Source: CAYOOP01 sp964405685
Lineage (GTDB): Bacteria > Pseudomonadota > Alphaproteobacteria > Rickettsiales > SXRF01
Direction: 5' to 3'
Assembly: GCA_964405685.1 (NCBI GenBank)
Contig: CAYOOP010000003.1
Span: 1-64,000, forward strand
DNA: 64,000 nucleotides
Positions 51,026 through 59,339 of this stretch are shown in pieces. A model generated the notes under the pieces. The model searched no databases and was not told the origin of the DNA. It worked only from the letters and a program-made list of their open reading frames with translations. Every line of letters begins with the position of its first letter. Within the stretch, counting starts at the first letter, position 1. Made by a program: the position numbers and the translations under genes.

Positions 51026-51174
51026 AACTTCAGCCCACGGGCTTGAGGGAGTTTTCGTTCACTACGTATGAGTTTTTATGAGTAAGGCGCAAAGCATTTT
51101 TCTTCACAGTCAGTGGTTTGTGCTGATGCACGAACCATAGATCGGTTCCACTCATTTATAAGGCTTAACATAGA
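51026..51174 (+). promoter_or_regulatory. Long 5' leader of the ornithine decarboxylase mRNA
   Basis: About 150 untranslated bases between the predicted start and ATG 51175, with a CAGCCCACGGGCTTG hairpin near the 5' end (GCCCACGGGC). Alphaproteobacterial ornithine decarboxylase genes are known to carry the speF RNA motif in this place; I cannot confirm the match by eye. Confidence 0.35.
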
Positions 51175-52416
51175 ATGACAGAAGACCCTGGAGGCTCCGG
51201 CCTCAAACTAGCGACGAACGTCGTCCCCCTACGCTCCCCTAAATCTCTTCCACGCAAAACGAAGCCGGTGGCGTTTGCCTCCTGTATGGATCTGGTGCGA
51301 AAACTTCGCCCCGAAGAGCCCGTGCATGCGCTCCGTCCGCATGTGATTGCGGCCAAGGCCAAGTGGTTCTTGCAGCATTTCCCGGGCGACGTGTTGTTTG
51401 CGGTGAAGACCAACCCCGACCCGCGCGTCCTCAAGACGATGTGGGATGCGGGCGTGCGCCATTTTGACGTGGCATCGCAAGTAGAAATTGAACTGGTGGC
51501 CGGTGTCGTGCCGGGCGCAAAAATGTATTACATGCACCCGGTCAAAAGCCGCGAGTCCATTGAGCGCGCCTATTTCGACCATGGCATCCGTCATTTCTCG
51601 CTCGATAGTCATCAGGAGCTTCAGAAAATTCTGGATGCGACTGGGCAAGCGGATGATCTGCATTTGCTCGTGCGCCTTGGCATTCCGAACGAAAAAGCGT
51701 TTTACTCGCTCTCCGGCAAATTCGGTGTGGCGCTGGAAGATGCGGTTTCGCTTATGCAAGCAACCAGCAAGGCCGCCTATAAATTCGGCGTGTGTTTCCA
51801 TGTGGGATCGCAGTGCATGGACCCGAGCGCGTATGCCACCACGATTGGTTACGTGCGTGATTTGCTCACCGTGTGCGATGTGAAACTCGACATGCTTGAT
51901 GTTGGCGGTGGGTTCCCATCCGCCTATCCGGGCATGATGCCGCCGAAAATGCTTGATTATATGGGTGCGATTCGTGAGGCCATCGAAACACTGCCCATTG
52001 GCGAAGATTGCCATATCCTATGCGAACCCGGCCGTGCGCTGGTTGCCGAAGGCGGCTCGCTCGTGGTGCGTGTGGAACTCAGGAAAGGCAACGCGCTTTA
52101 CATTAACGATGGTGTGTACGGCAGCTTGTTTGATGCCGGCTCGCCCGCGTTTGTGTTCCCGATGAAGGGCATGCGCTTAGGCGGAAAATTTGCGCACAAC
52201 ACCGCAGAATTTTCGCTCTTCGGCCCAACGTGCGACAGCTGCGATGCGATGAAAGGCCCATTCATCCTGCCCGCGGACATCCGCGAGGGCGACTACATCG
52301 AAATCGGCCAAATGGGTGCGTATGGTGCCACGATGCGGACCAAATTCAACGGCTTTTATTCCGACACGACAGTTGAGGTGAAGGATGAGCCGTTGTTGCA
52401 ACTACAAATGGACTAA
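51175..52416 (+). CDS. Ornithine (or lysine/ornithine) decarboxylase, group IV fold
   Basis: 413 residues. Alanine-racemase-fold PLP enzyme: the PLP Lys78 is in FAVKTNPDPRVL, HVGSQCMD and DVGGGFPSAYPG follow, CEPGRALVAEG binds phosphate, and the catalytic Cys is in GPTCDSCD. It makes putrescine (or cadaverine) for polyamine synthesis. About 35 extra residues precede the core compared with short homologues. Own promoter and a terminator directly after the gene. It shares ornithine with ArgF and is followed by a deoxyhypusine-synthase-like gene. Confidence 0.9.
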   Translation: MTEDPGGSGLKLATNVVPLRSPKSLPRKTKPVAFASCMDLVRKLRPEEPVHALRPHVIAAKAKWFLQHFPGDVLFAVKTNPDPRVLKTMWDAGVRHFDVASQVEIELVAGVVPGAKMYYMHPVKSRESIERAYFDHGIRHFSLDSHQELQKILDATGQADDLHLLVRLGIPNEKAFYSLSGKFGVALEDAVSLMQATSKAAYKFGVCFHVGSQCMDPSAYATTIGYVRDLLTVCDVKLDMLDVGGGFPSAYPGMMPPKMLDYMGAIREAIETLPIGEDCHILCEPGRALVAEGGSLVVRVELRKGNALYINDGVYGSLFDAGSPAFVFPMKGMRLGGKFAHNTAEFSLFGPTCDSCDAMKGPFILPADIREGDYIEIGQMGAYGATMRTKFNGFYSDTTVEVKDEPLLQLQMD

Positions 52417-52429
52417 CAAGAAAAACAAA

Positions 52430-52462
52430 AGCCGCGTCGCTTAAAACGGCGCGGCTATTTTA
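52430..52462 (+). terminator. Rho-independent terminator after the decarboxylase gene
   Basis: Stem AGCCGCGTCG / CGGCGCGGCT around a TTAAAA-type loop, followed by ATTTT. It sits 14 bases after the decarboxylase stop and ends 13 bases before the next start codon, so the next two genes are either partly read through or have their own promoter. Confidence 0.7.
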
Positions 52463-52475
52463 ATGGGACGTAGGT

Positions 52476-52817
52476 ATGAACAGAGACGATGTTGCAAAAG
52501 TGGTGCTTGAAACAATAAGAGCCCAAACCGGTTATTCAGAAGATTTTGTGATAGATGAGAGTAAGCGACTTGAACGAGGTTTAGGAATTGATCCTGTAAA
52601 AGTAACAGAGATTACTAATGAAGTACTAGATAAGTGCGGCACAACATTGAGCGGGGTAGGAGATAAGTTACATGATGCAACATATACTCATCCTGACCCT
52701 AGCATGACATTAGCTCAATATATCGATTTGATAGTTGAACACATAGCGGAACAGCCCACACAAACTGTGGGACATGCTATAAAAATGACAAACGCGAAAG
52801 GTAACCAAATTCAATGA
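52476..52817 (+). CDS. Acyl-carrier-protein-like protein with Pro at the phosphopantetheine site
   Basis: 113 residues. The pattern VVLETIRAQTGYSEDFVID (9-27), LERGLGIDPVKVTEI (32-46) and TLAQYIDLIVEHI (helix IV) follows polyketide/fatty-acid carrier domains, whose middle block is LEADLGIDSIKRVEI. The Ser that takes phosphopantetheine is Pro40 here. The protein should therefore fold like a carrier but cannot be charged in the normal way. Codon use is markedly A/T-rich (ATA, AGA, TTA) against its neighbours, a sign of transfer. Its stop overlaps the next start (ATGA), coupling it to the deoxyhypusine-synthase-like gene. Fold assignment is by eye. Confidence 0.6.
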   Translation: MNRDDVAKVVLETIRAQTGYSEDFVIDESKRLERGLGIDPVKVTEITNEVLDKCGTTLSGVGDKLHDATYTHPDPSMTLAQYIDLIVEHIAEQPTQTVGHAIKMTNAKGNQIQ

Positions 52818-53866
52818 AAACGAACACCAAGAAAAAACCAAGTGCAAAAGCACAGATGCTTTCTAAAACCGTCGAGCATATCGACATCACCTCGTTTGAT
52901 GCGCGGCCAATTATTGATCAGATGGCGGAGATGTCGTTCACTTCGCGCGATCTTGCGAAGGCAACCGGCATTTACAACATGATGCTGAAAGACAAAGAAT
53001 GCGCCATTTTCCTGGTGCTTGCAGGGTCAACCTCTGCGGGCGGGTGCATGAAGCTGTATGCCGACCTTGTCAAATTCGGCATGGTGGATGCGATTGTTGC
53101 AACCGGCGCGTCGATCGTTGATATGGATTTCTTTGAAGCGCTTGGTTACAAGCACTACCAAGGCAGTCCATTTGTGGACGATAAAGACCTGCGCGCCAAT
53201 TACATTGACCGTATTTACGACACCTATATCGACGAAGAAGAGCTGCAAGCCTGCGACCACACGATTCGCAACATTGCCGATGGGTTGAAACCGGGCGCGT
53301 ATTCTTCGCGCGCGTTTATTCACGAGATGGGCAAATGGCTTACCAAAAACTCCAAGAAAAAAGAATCGCTCATTCAGCTTGCGTATGAAAACAACGTGCC
53401 GATTTTCTGCCCGGCATTCACCGATTCCTCCGCTGGTTTTGGCCTCGTTGTGCACCAGGTGGAACGCATGAAAGCGAAGAAGCCGTATATTACGATGGAT
53501 TCGATCGCCGATTTCCGCGAGCTGACCGAAATTAAATTGAAATCCAAAGCCTCCGGCCTGCTTATGGTGGGTGGTGGCGTGCCGAAAAACTTTGTGCAAG
53601 ACACCGTCGTCTGCGCAGAGATTCTTGGCTATGACGTAGAGATGCACAAATACGCCGTACAAATCACCGTCGCCGATTCGCGCGATGGTGCGTGTTCTTC
53701 CTCCACACTCAAAGAAGCGTGCAGCTGGGGCAAGGTAGACACGGCCTATGAGCAAATGGTCTATGCGGAAGCAACAAGCGTGATGCCGCTCTTGGCGTCC
53801 GATGCGTACCATCGTGGTCATTGGAAAAAACGCGCACGCCGCAACTTCGCGAAGTTGTTTGCATAG
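52814..53866 (+). CDS. Deoxyhypusine synthase-like protein
   Basis: 350 residues of the DHS family. AGSTSAGGCMKLYADLVKFG and MVDAIVATGASIVDMDF match the NAD-binding half, and KEACSWGKVD with Lys307 matches the catalytic lysine loop of DHS, followed by VYAEATSVMPLL. The human active-site His of KHHIAN is replaced (GGGVPKNFVQD), as in several bacterial homologues. Bacteria have no eIF5A, so the aminobutyl group probably goes to a small amine (homospermidine-type product) or another acceptor. Coupled to the carrier-like gene by ATGA and near ornithine decarboxylase, so a polyamine role is likely. Confidence 0.85.
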   Translation: MKTNTKKKPSAKAQMLSKTVEHIDITSFDARPIIDQMAEMSFTSRDLAKATGIYNMMLKDKECAIFLVLAGSTSAGGCMKLYADLVKFGMVDAIVATGASIVDMDFFEALGYKHYQGSPFVDDKDLRANYIDRIYDTYIDEEELQACDHTIRNIADGLKPGAYSSRAFIHEMGKWLTKNSKKKESLIQLAYENNVPIFCPAFTDSSAGFGLVVHQVERMKAKKPYITMDSIADFRELTEIKLKSKASGLLMVGGGVPKNFVQDTVVCAEILGYDVEMHKYAVQITVADSRDGACSSSTLKEACSWGKVDTAYEQMVYAEATSVMPLLASDAYHRGHWKKRARRNFAKLFA

Positions 53867-53869
53867 ACC

Positions 53870-54056
53870 GTCATCCTGCGGGACGCGGTAGCGTCAGCGC
53901 AGGATTGCATATCCCATCGTCATTCCGTGCCCTTGAGCGGCCTTGCTTGTAAGGATGCTCAAGGAACAGACACGGAATCCAGGTGCTGCGGTAGCAGCGG
54001 TATGATCGTTTACGCGGCAGACGCCGCTTGCTGGATCCCGGCCTTCGCCGGGATGA
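53870..54056. repeat. Composite family A repeat between dhs-like and ctaE genes
   Basis: Three units in a row: GTCATCCTGCG...CGCAGGAT at 53870-53906, GTCATTCCGTG...CACGGAATCC at about 53920-53982, and GGATCCCGGCCTTCGCCGGG near 54033-54053 ending in ATGAT. Together they fill most of the 274-base gap between two convergent genes. I see no gene here. Confidence 0.8.
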
Positions 54057-54140
54057 TGGTGTTAAATGTCACGAAACTTTGTTGCTTTGGTATCTGCGCA
54101 TTTTACGAGATCCCGTGCAGCCGCGTTGCGGCTCACGGGA

Positions 54141-54956
54141 TTAGTGGCCACCCCAGACATACACAAAGCAGAACAGGAAAATCCATACGACGTCCACAAA
54201 GTGCCAATACCATGCGGCGAATTCAAAACCGAGGTGTTTGTCTGGCGTGAATTGGTTGCGGCGTGCACGGACTAAGCATACGGCGAGGAAAATCGTTCCG
54301 ATTAGCACGTGCAAGCCGTGGAAGCCGGTTGCCAGGTAAAATGTGCTGGCATACACACCGTCCTTAAATCCAAAGGCAGCGTGGCCATATTCATAGGCCT
54401 GGCAGGCCGTGAAGAGTGCGCCGAGAATGACAGTATAGGTCAGGCCGCGGATGGTGTCGCGGTTGTTGCCTTCGAGCATTGCATGGTGCGCCCAGGTGAC
54501 GGTGGTGCCTGAAAGCAAGAGAATCAGGGTGTTTAAGAAGGGCAGGTGCCACGCATCAAACGGAACGATGCCAGCCGGTGGCCAGACGCCTTCGGCAATC
54601 GCCCAGGTTTCAGTGAGTGGTAATTTGGGAAACAGGCTGGCGTTGAAAAACGCCCAGAAAAACGCGGCGAAGAACATGACTTCGGAGATAATGAACAGCA
54701 CCATGCCCACGCGCAGACCATGCGATACGGCAGTGGTGTGTGCCTTATCCACACGAGCCTCGTGCACCACATCCCGCCACCAGACGTACATCACATACAG
54801 CACCACCATGAACGACAGCAGCGCAAGCGGTACGCCGCCGGTGATTTTGTGCATCGCCATGGCACCACCGAGCGTGAGGCCAAGCAGCGCGAATGCACCT
54901 AAAATGGGCCAGGGGCTGGGGTTTACGAGGTGATAGGGGTGGGTTTGGTGGGACAT
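54141..54956 (-). CDS. ctaE: Cytochrome c oxidase subunit III
   Basis: 271 residues from ATG 54956 (MSHQTHPYHLVNPSPWP); the frame runs 19 codons further up without support. Seven membrane segments with EVMFFAAFFWAFFN and the C-terminal FHGLHVLIGTIFL and WHFVDVVWIFLF blocks. Part of the aa3-type terminal oxidase in the inner membrane. Subunits I and II are not adjacent, unusual for alphaproteobacteria. The SCO protein at 10551 would help load CuA. Confidence 0.96.
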   Translation of the reverse strand: MSHQTHPYHLVNPSPWPILGAFALLGLTLGGAMAMHKITGGVPLALLSFMVVLYVMYVWWRDVVHEARVDKAHTTAVSHGLRVGMVLFIISEVMFFAAFFWAFFNASLFPKLPLTETWAIAEGVWPPAGIVPFDAWHLPFLNTLILLLSGTTVTWAHHAMLEGNNRDTIRGLTYTVILGALFTACQAYEYGHAAFGFKDGVYASTFYLATGFHGLHVLIGTIFLAVCLVRARRNQFTPDKHLGFEFAAWYWHFVDVVWIFLFCFVYVWGGH

Positions 54957-55036
54957 AGTTGCAGCCGTATTGAAAGGGTTAACTAGCGATAGATATCGCA
55001 AGATGGTTACCAAAGTGTCAACATTTAATTGTCTCC

Positions 55037-55106
55037 AGCGAATTCTTCTGAATTCGCTATGAGACGCAGCTTCGCTGGCTCATGGCTGACAAATCCTGCT
55101 GGATTT
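55037..55106. repeat. Tandem hairpins between xerD and ctaE
   Basis: AGCGAATTC-TTCT-GAATTCGCT (55037-55058, perfect 9-base stem), CAGC-TTC-GCTG, and AAATCC-TGCT-GGATTT (55091-55106). They stand in the 163-base gap downstream of xerD and may end its transcript before ctaE. Confidence 0.6.
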
Positions 55107-55119
55107 GAATAACGAGTGG

Positions 55120-56040
55120 CTATTTTTGTTTTGAGAGGGGATGGTTCTCTTCGACCAACTTCTTGAGACGGCTGCCGGCGACGTGGGTGTAGATTTGGGT
55201 GGTGGAGATGTCGCTGTGGCCGAGGAGTTCCTGAATCACCCGCAAATCCGCGCCGCCTTCGAGCAAATGGCTGGCGAAGGAATGGCGCAGCGTGTGTGGG
55301 GAGAGTTCGGATGGGTCAAGCCCGGCTTTGATGGCGAGGTCTTTCAGCATTACGCCAAATTGCTGGCGGGTTAAGTGGCCGAGCTTGCTTTTGCTGGGGA
55401 AGAGCCAGGGCGAGATTTCTTTTGCTTTCAGGAAATGTGGGCGGACGGTGAGATAAGCTGTAAGTGCTGCGCGGGCGCTTTTTCCAATTGGTAATAGGCG
55501 CTCTTTATTGCCTTTGCCGCGGATGATGCAGGTTTCGGGGATGGGCGCATTGGCGCGTTGTAAGCCCATCTGGGCGAGGGTGAGCCCTACACATTCCGAG
55601 ACGCGCAGGCCTGCGCCATAGACCAATTCAAGCAGAGCAAGTAACCGCTTGCCGCTCGGAGAGGTATCGCTAATTGCCGTGCTGCATAGCGCCTCAATGG
55701 AGTTTTCACCTAAAGTTTTTGGCAGGTTCTTGGCGAGTTTGGGGCTTTCTAAGCCGAGGCTGGGGTCATCGCTGCGAATCCTATCCTGAAACAGAAACCC
55801 AAAAAACTGGCGGATCGCGGAGCGTTTGCGGGCGAGCGACGAGCGCGCGAGGCCTTGGCCATGCAAGTGTTTGAGGTAGTGTTCCAACATTGCGGCATCC
55901 GCTGTTTCGACGGTCTGTTTGCGTGCATTCAAAAATGCGAGCACATCTTGTAAATCACGCCGATAAGCGGCAAGCGTATTAGCGCTCGCTGCCCGCTCCG
56001 AGGCCAGCATTTCTAAGAAGGATTCAAGGTGCGAATTCAT
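55120..56040 (-). CDS. xerD: Tyrosine recombinase XerD/XerC
   Basis: 306 residues. N-terminal SAM-like domain (about 1-85) and catalytic domain with the Arg in GAGLRVSECVGL, HTLRHSFASHLLEGGADLR, GHSDISTTQIYTHV (Arg, His, Arg, His, Tyr set). Resolves chromosome dimers at dif. XerD versus XerC is not certain. Its start lies three bases after a small membrane protein gene. Confidence 0.93.
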   Translation of the reverse strand: MNSHLESFLEMLASERAASANTLAAYRRDLQDVLAFLNARKQTVETADAAMLEHYLKHLHGQGLARSSLARKRSAIRQFFGFLFQDRIRSDDPSLGLESPKLAKNLPKTLGENSIEALCSTAISDTSPSGKRLLALLELVYGAGLRVSECVGLTLAQMGLQRANAPIPETCIIRGKGNKERLLPIGKSARAALTAYLTVRPHFLKAKEISPWLFPSKSKLGHLTRQQFGVMLKDLAIKAGLDPSELSPHTLRHSFASHLLEGGADLRVIQELLGHSDISTTQIYTHVAGSRLKKLVEENHPLSKQK

Positions 56041-56043
56041 CCC

Positions 56044-56217
56044 TTAAGGAAACAGGCGTTCTTTGGCGATGGAGATTTCGCCGGGCGCTTTGGGGGCGGG
56101 TGGGTTCCCACTGGCGAGGTAGACGAAGCCAAGCGCCAGCAGGCCACATAGGCCTAAGAGGATGGGTTTGCGCCGTCCGGGTTGCAATCTTTGTGGTTTG
56201 CGGTAGTCTAAAAGCAT
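56044..56217 (-). CDS. Small single-pass membrane protein (57 residues)
   Basis: Open frame MLLDYRKPQRLQPGRRKP, then the hydrophobic segment ILLGLCGLLALGFVYLAS, then a short Pro-rich tail ending AKERLFP and TAA. The basic N-terminus predicts a cytoplasmic start. The ATG at 56217 overlaps the divergent aroK ATG at 56216, and the stop is three bases before xerD, so it would form a unit with xerD. I do not recognise the family; translation is inferred from layout and composition. Confidence 0.55.
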   Translation of the reverse strand: MLLDYRKPQRLQPGRRKPILLGLCGLLALGFVYLASGNPPAPKAPGEISIAKERLFP

Positions 56218-56770
56218 GTTTCACCATAGCAAAGATGTAAGCCCCGTCCACCTGAAATTGGAAAAACCGCTCGTCCTCGTGGGGTTGATGGGTGCCGGGA
56301 AAACCACCGTCGGCCGTCGGCTTGCCACCACGCTCGATATTCCATTTATTGATTCCGATCAGGAAATTATGGATGCTGCAGGTTGCAGCATTTCCGATAT
56401 TTTTGAGCTCTATGGTGAAGAAGTGTTCCGCGATTTGGAGAAGCGGGTGATGTTGCGGCTGCTTTCGGGCACCCCATGTATATTAGCCACCGGCGGCGGT
56501 GCGTTTATGAACCCCAGCATTCGTGAAGCGATTCAGGAAAAAGCGCTTTCGGTGTGGCTCAAGGCGGAGGTGGAGGTGCTGCTGGAGCGCGTCTCGCGCC
56601 GAGATAGCAGGCCACTTTTAAAAAGCGGCGATAAAAAACAGATTTTGGAGCGATTAATGGAAGAGCGATACCCGATTTACGAACAAGCCCACATCACGAT
56701 TGATTCCGGCCACAGCAGCCACGAAAAAGTGGTGGATGCGATTATTCAGGCGGTTGCGGCATGGCACTGA
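56216..56770 (+). CDS. aroK: Shikimate kinase
   Basis: 184 residues. P-loop GLMGAGKTTVGRRLA, shikimate-binding DSDQEI and the GGGAFMNP loop, lid region SRRDSRPLL. Phosphorylates shikimate on the way to chorismate. The start is the only ATG ahead of the P-loop. Overlaps aroB by ten bases, the classical aroKB pair. Confidence 0.96.
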   Translation: MFHHSKDVSPVHLKLEKPLVLVGLMGAGKTTVGRRLATTLDIPFIDSDQEIMDAAGCSISDIFELYGEEVFRDLEKRVMLRLLSGTPCILATGGGAFMNPSIREAIQEKALSVWLKAEVEVLLERVSRRDSRPLLKSGDKKQILERLMEERYPIYEQAHITIDSGHSSHEKVVDAIIQAVAAWH

Positions 56771-57861
56771 CGATTCCTGTAGCGCTAGCGCATGCGCCGT
56801 ATCAAATCACGATTGGTGAGCGCTTGCTTGCCAATGCCGGTGAGGTTTTAGCGCCGCATCTGACGTCTAAAAAAGTGATCATTGTGACAGATGAAGCGAT
56901 TGGGAGATTGTATCTCCACCGCCTCACCAATGCGCTGGCGAGCATTGATGTGCGCTCGGCACCGGTGTTGGTGCCGGTTGGGGAAGGCACGAAATCGCTG
57001 CCCAATTTTGCCACACTGCTTGAGCAGATCTTAGCGTTCGCACCAGATAGGAACACAACGTTGATTGCGCTTGGCGGCGGTGTGGTGGGTGACATCACCG
57101 GTTTTGCGGCAAGTGTGGTGCTACGCGGCATTCCGTTTATTCAAATTCCAACCACCCTACTTGCGCAGGTGGATAGTTCGGTGGGTGGGAAAACGGGCGT
57201 GAATACGGCCTATGGCAAAAACGTAATTGGTAGTTTTTATCAACCCAAAGCTGTGTTGATTGATGTTGATACGATTGAAACACTGCCACAGCGCGAGCGT
57301 TTGGCGGGCTATGCGGAGATTGTGAAATACGGCCTGATTGGTGATGCTGAATTCTTTAGCTGGTTGGAAAAAAACGGCGCGGCACTGCTAAATGGCGACA
57401 AGGCATTACAGATGGAGGCTATTGCCAAAAGCTGTAGAGCGAAGGCAGCGATTGTGACGCAGGATGAAAAAGAAACCAAAGGTTTGCGTGCGCTGCTCAA
57501 CCTTGGCCATACGTTCGGCCATGCGCTCGAAGCGGAGATGGGCTATTCGAATGCGCTGCTTCACGGCGAAGCGGTGGCGATTGGCATGGTGCTCGCTGCC
57601 AAGCTCTCGGAGCAATTGGGATTGGCCTCGAACACCACTACACAGCTGGAGCAGCATTTAAAAAGTGTGGGGCTTAAAACGTCGGTCAAAGAGTTGAACA
57701 AAACCTTCACGGTGGATGCGCTTATGGCGCATATAGCGCACGATAAGAAAGCGGAGAACGGCACGTTGACATTTGTGCTTTTAAAACGGATCGGTGAAGC
57801 GTTTGTGGCGAAGAATGTCTCTGCAGATGCGGTGCGTGCGCTGCTTGCGGAGGAGATATAG
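56761..57861 (+). CDS. aroB: 3-dehydroquinate synthase
   Basis: 366 residues. NAD-binding ALGGGVVGDITGFAAS, QIPTTLLAQVDSSVGGKTGVN, and the zinc ligands in LNLGHTFGHALE and LLHGEAVAIGMV. Converts DAHP to dehydroquinate in the shikimate pathway that feeds pheA. Three bases before the CNNM gene. Confidence 0.97.
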   Translation: MALTIPVALAHAPYQITIGERLLANAGEVLAPHLTSKKVIIVTDEAIGRLYLHRLTNALASIDVRSAPVLVPVGEGTKSLPNFATLLEQILAFAPDRNTTLIALGGGVVGDITGFAASVVLRGIPFIQIPTTLLAQVDSSVGGKTGVNTAYGKNVIGSFYQPKAVLIDVDTIETLPQRERLAGYAEIVKYGLIGDAEFFSWLEKNGAALLNGDKALQMEAIAKSCRAKAAIVTQDEKETKGLRALLNLGHTFGHALEAEMGYSNALLHGEAVAIGMVLAAKLSEQLGLASNTTTQLEQHLKSVGLKTSVKELNKTFTVDALMAHIAHDKKAENGTLTFVLLKRIGEAFVAKNVSADAVRALLAEEI

Positions 57862-57864
57862 ACG

Positions 57865-59151
57865 ATGGAAGTACTTATTCCTTACAGTATTGCGATTGTT
57901 TTGTTTCTGATTCTTTCGGCCTTTTTTTCCGCGTCCGAAACGGCAATGACAGCAATTTCCCGTGCGCGTATTTACCAGCTGGTGATGGAAGGCAATAAGC
58001 GTGCGCAGATAGTGTCTAAGATGCGTAAAAACAAGGAAACGCTGATTTCTTCTATGCTGATTGGTAATAACATTGCCAACAGTGCTGCGTCCGCACTTAT
58101 CACTTCGTTGTGTATGCAGATGTTTGATGAGGGGAGTTTATTAATTGCGGTGGCCGCTGCGGCAACGCTTGTCATGGTATTTGCCGAGATTCTACCGAAG
58201 ACCTACGCCATCCATAACGCCGAGCGCGTGGCACTTTCGCTGGCTTTTCTGGTGTATGCGATGGTGATTGTCTTTACGCCGATCAACCGCTGCATTCACT
58301 GGACGATGAGCGTGGTGTTGAAGCTGCTTAAGCTTGATATCGGTAAGCAGCAATCGTTGGTGTCAGCGACCGATGTGATTCGCGGCACGATTGAACTGCA
58401 CCACCGCGAAGGGCAGATGATTAAGCAGGATCGCGATATGCTGGGAAGCATTCTCGATTTGAACGATGTGGAGTTGCGCGCGATTTTGGTGCACCGCATG
58501 CACGTGGATACGATTAGCGCCGATCAGCCGGCAGAGGCAATTATTACCCAAGCCGTCTCAACACTTCATAGCCGCTTGCCGCTGTGGAGCAAGCAGCCGG
58601 ATAACATCATCGGCATTTTGCACGTGAAGGATTTGATCAAATCGCTCAATGAAAAAAAGACGCTGTCGCACGAGGATATTTTGGCGATTGCGCATACGCC
58701 TTGGTTTGTGCCGGAAACGACGAATCTGCGCGCGCAGTTGCTCGCTTTTCGTGCTCGCAAGCAACATTTCGCCTGTGTGGTGGATGAGTATGGCGCGTGG
58801 GTAGGCGTTGTGACGCTCGAAGATATTATCGAAGAAATCGTCGGCAATATTGAAGACGAGCATGACGAAGCCGTGCAAGCGCATGTGAGTAAGCTGGCAC
58901 CCAATATCTATCTGGTCGGCGGCGGCATGCCGATTCGCGATTTAAACCGGCAAATGGATTGGAAATTGCCGGAAGATGAAGCGACGACGCTGGCGGGCCT
59001 TGTGATTGCCGAAGCGGCTAGCATTCCACCACGCGGGTTTACCATTGAAGCATACGGCTTTCGTTTCACCGTGATGGAAAAACACGCGACGCATTTGAAA
59101 CACATTCGGGTAGAAGTGCTCGCCGGCGCCGGTAATGTGCCTGAGGTATGA
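57865..59151 (+). CDS. CNNM/HlyC/CorC-type membrane transporter with CBS domains
   Basis: 428 residues. N-terminal CNNM domain with about four membrane segments (FFSASETAMTAISRARIYQ, LIGNNIANSAASALIT), a CBS pair (about 205-330: HRMHVDTISADQPA and FACVVDEYGAWVGVVTLEDI) and a C-terminal CorC_HlyC domain (IYLVGGGMPIRDLNRQMDW). Family members export or sense magnesium or cobalt. Located after aroKB, as in many alphaproteobacteria. Confidence 0.93.
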   Translation: MEVLIPYSIAIVLFLILSAFFSASETAMTAISRARIYQLVMEGNKRAQIVSKMRKNKETLISSMLIGNNIANSAASALITSLCMQMFDEGSLLIAVAAAATLVMVFAEILPKTYAIHNAERVALSLAFLVYAMVIVFTPINRCIHWTMSVVLKLLKLDIGKQQSLVSATDVIRGTIELHHREGQMIKQDRDMLGSILDLNDVELRAILVHRMHVDTISADQPAEAIITQAVSTLHSRLPLWSKQPDNIIGILHVKDLIKSLNEKKTLSHEDILAIAHTPWFVPETTNLRAQLLAFRARKQHFACVVDEYGAWVGVVTLEDIIEEIVGNIEDEHDEAVQAHVSKLAPNIYLVGGGMPIRDLNRQMDWKLPEDEATTLAGLVIAEAASIPPRGFTIEAYGFRFTVMEKHATHLKHIRVEVLAGAGNVPEV

Positions 59152-59330
59152 GTGAATTCATCGTTGAATTTCATCAGCTTGGCGGGCAGGTCAGGGTGGC
59201 GGCCATTGATCCGGAAACGGGGAAAGAGGCGGTGATTGTAGGCGCACTCGGCGCAAGCCAGGAGGAGTTGGCGCAGCTTGCCATCCGCAAGCTCAAGTAT
59301 GTGCTGGAAAAAGATGAGAAAAAAAGCTAA
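59148..59330 (+). CDS. DUF6898 small protein
   Basis: 60 residues, ATG overlapping the preceding stop (ATGA). FIVEFHQLGGQVRVAAIDPETG and GASQEELAQLAIRKLKYVL fit the small alphaproteobacterial DUF6898 family, normally encoded between the CNNM gene and PBP1A. Function unknown. Confidence 0.85.
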   Translation: MSEFIVEFHQLGGQVRVAAIDPETGKEAVIVGALGASQEELAQLAIRKLKYVLEKDEKKS

Positions 59331-59339
59331 ATACCCTGC

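Noticed and set aside
51229..52014. 261-codon open frame antisense to the decarboxylase gene
   Set aside because: Shadow of a strongly conserved gene, no recognisable motif.
53027..53821. 264-codon open frame antisense to the deoxyhypusine-synthase-like gene
   Set aside because: Shadow frame with Arg/His-rich composition and no ribosome site.
53870..54140. Possible tRNA or small RNA gene in the repeat-filled gap
   Set aside because: No cloverleaf or CCA-type end is visible; the hairpins are explained by repeat units.
55120..56040. XerD gene as integrase of a mobile island
   Set aside because: It has the length and motifs of the housekeeping recombinase, sits next to aroKB, and no attachment repeats are visible.
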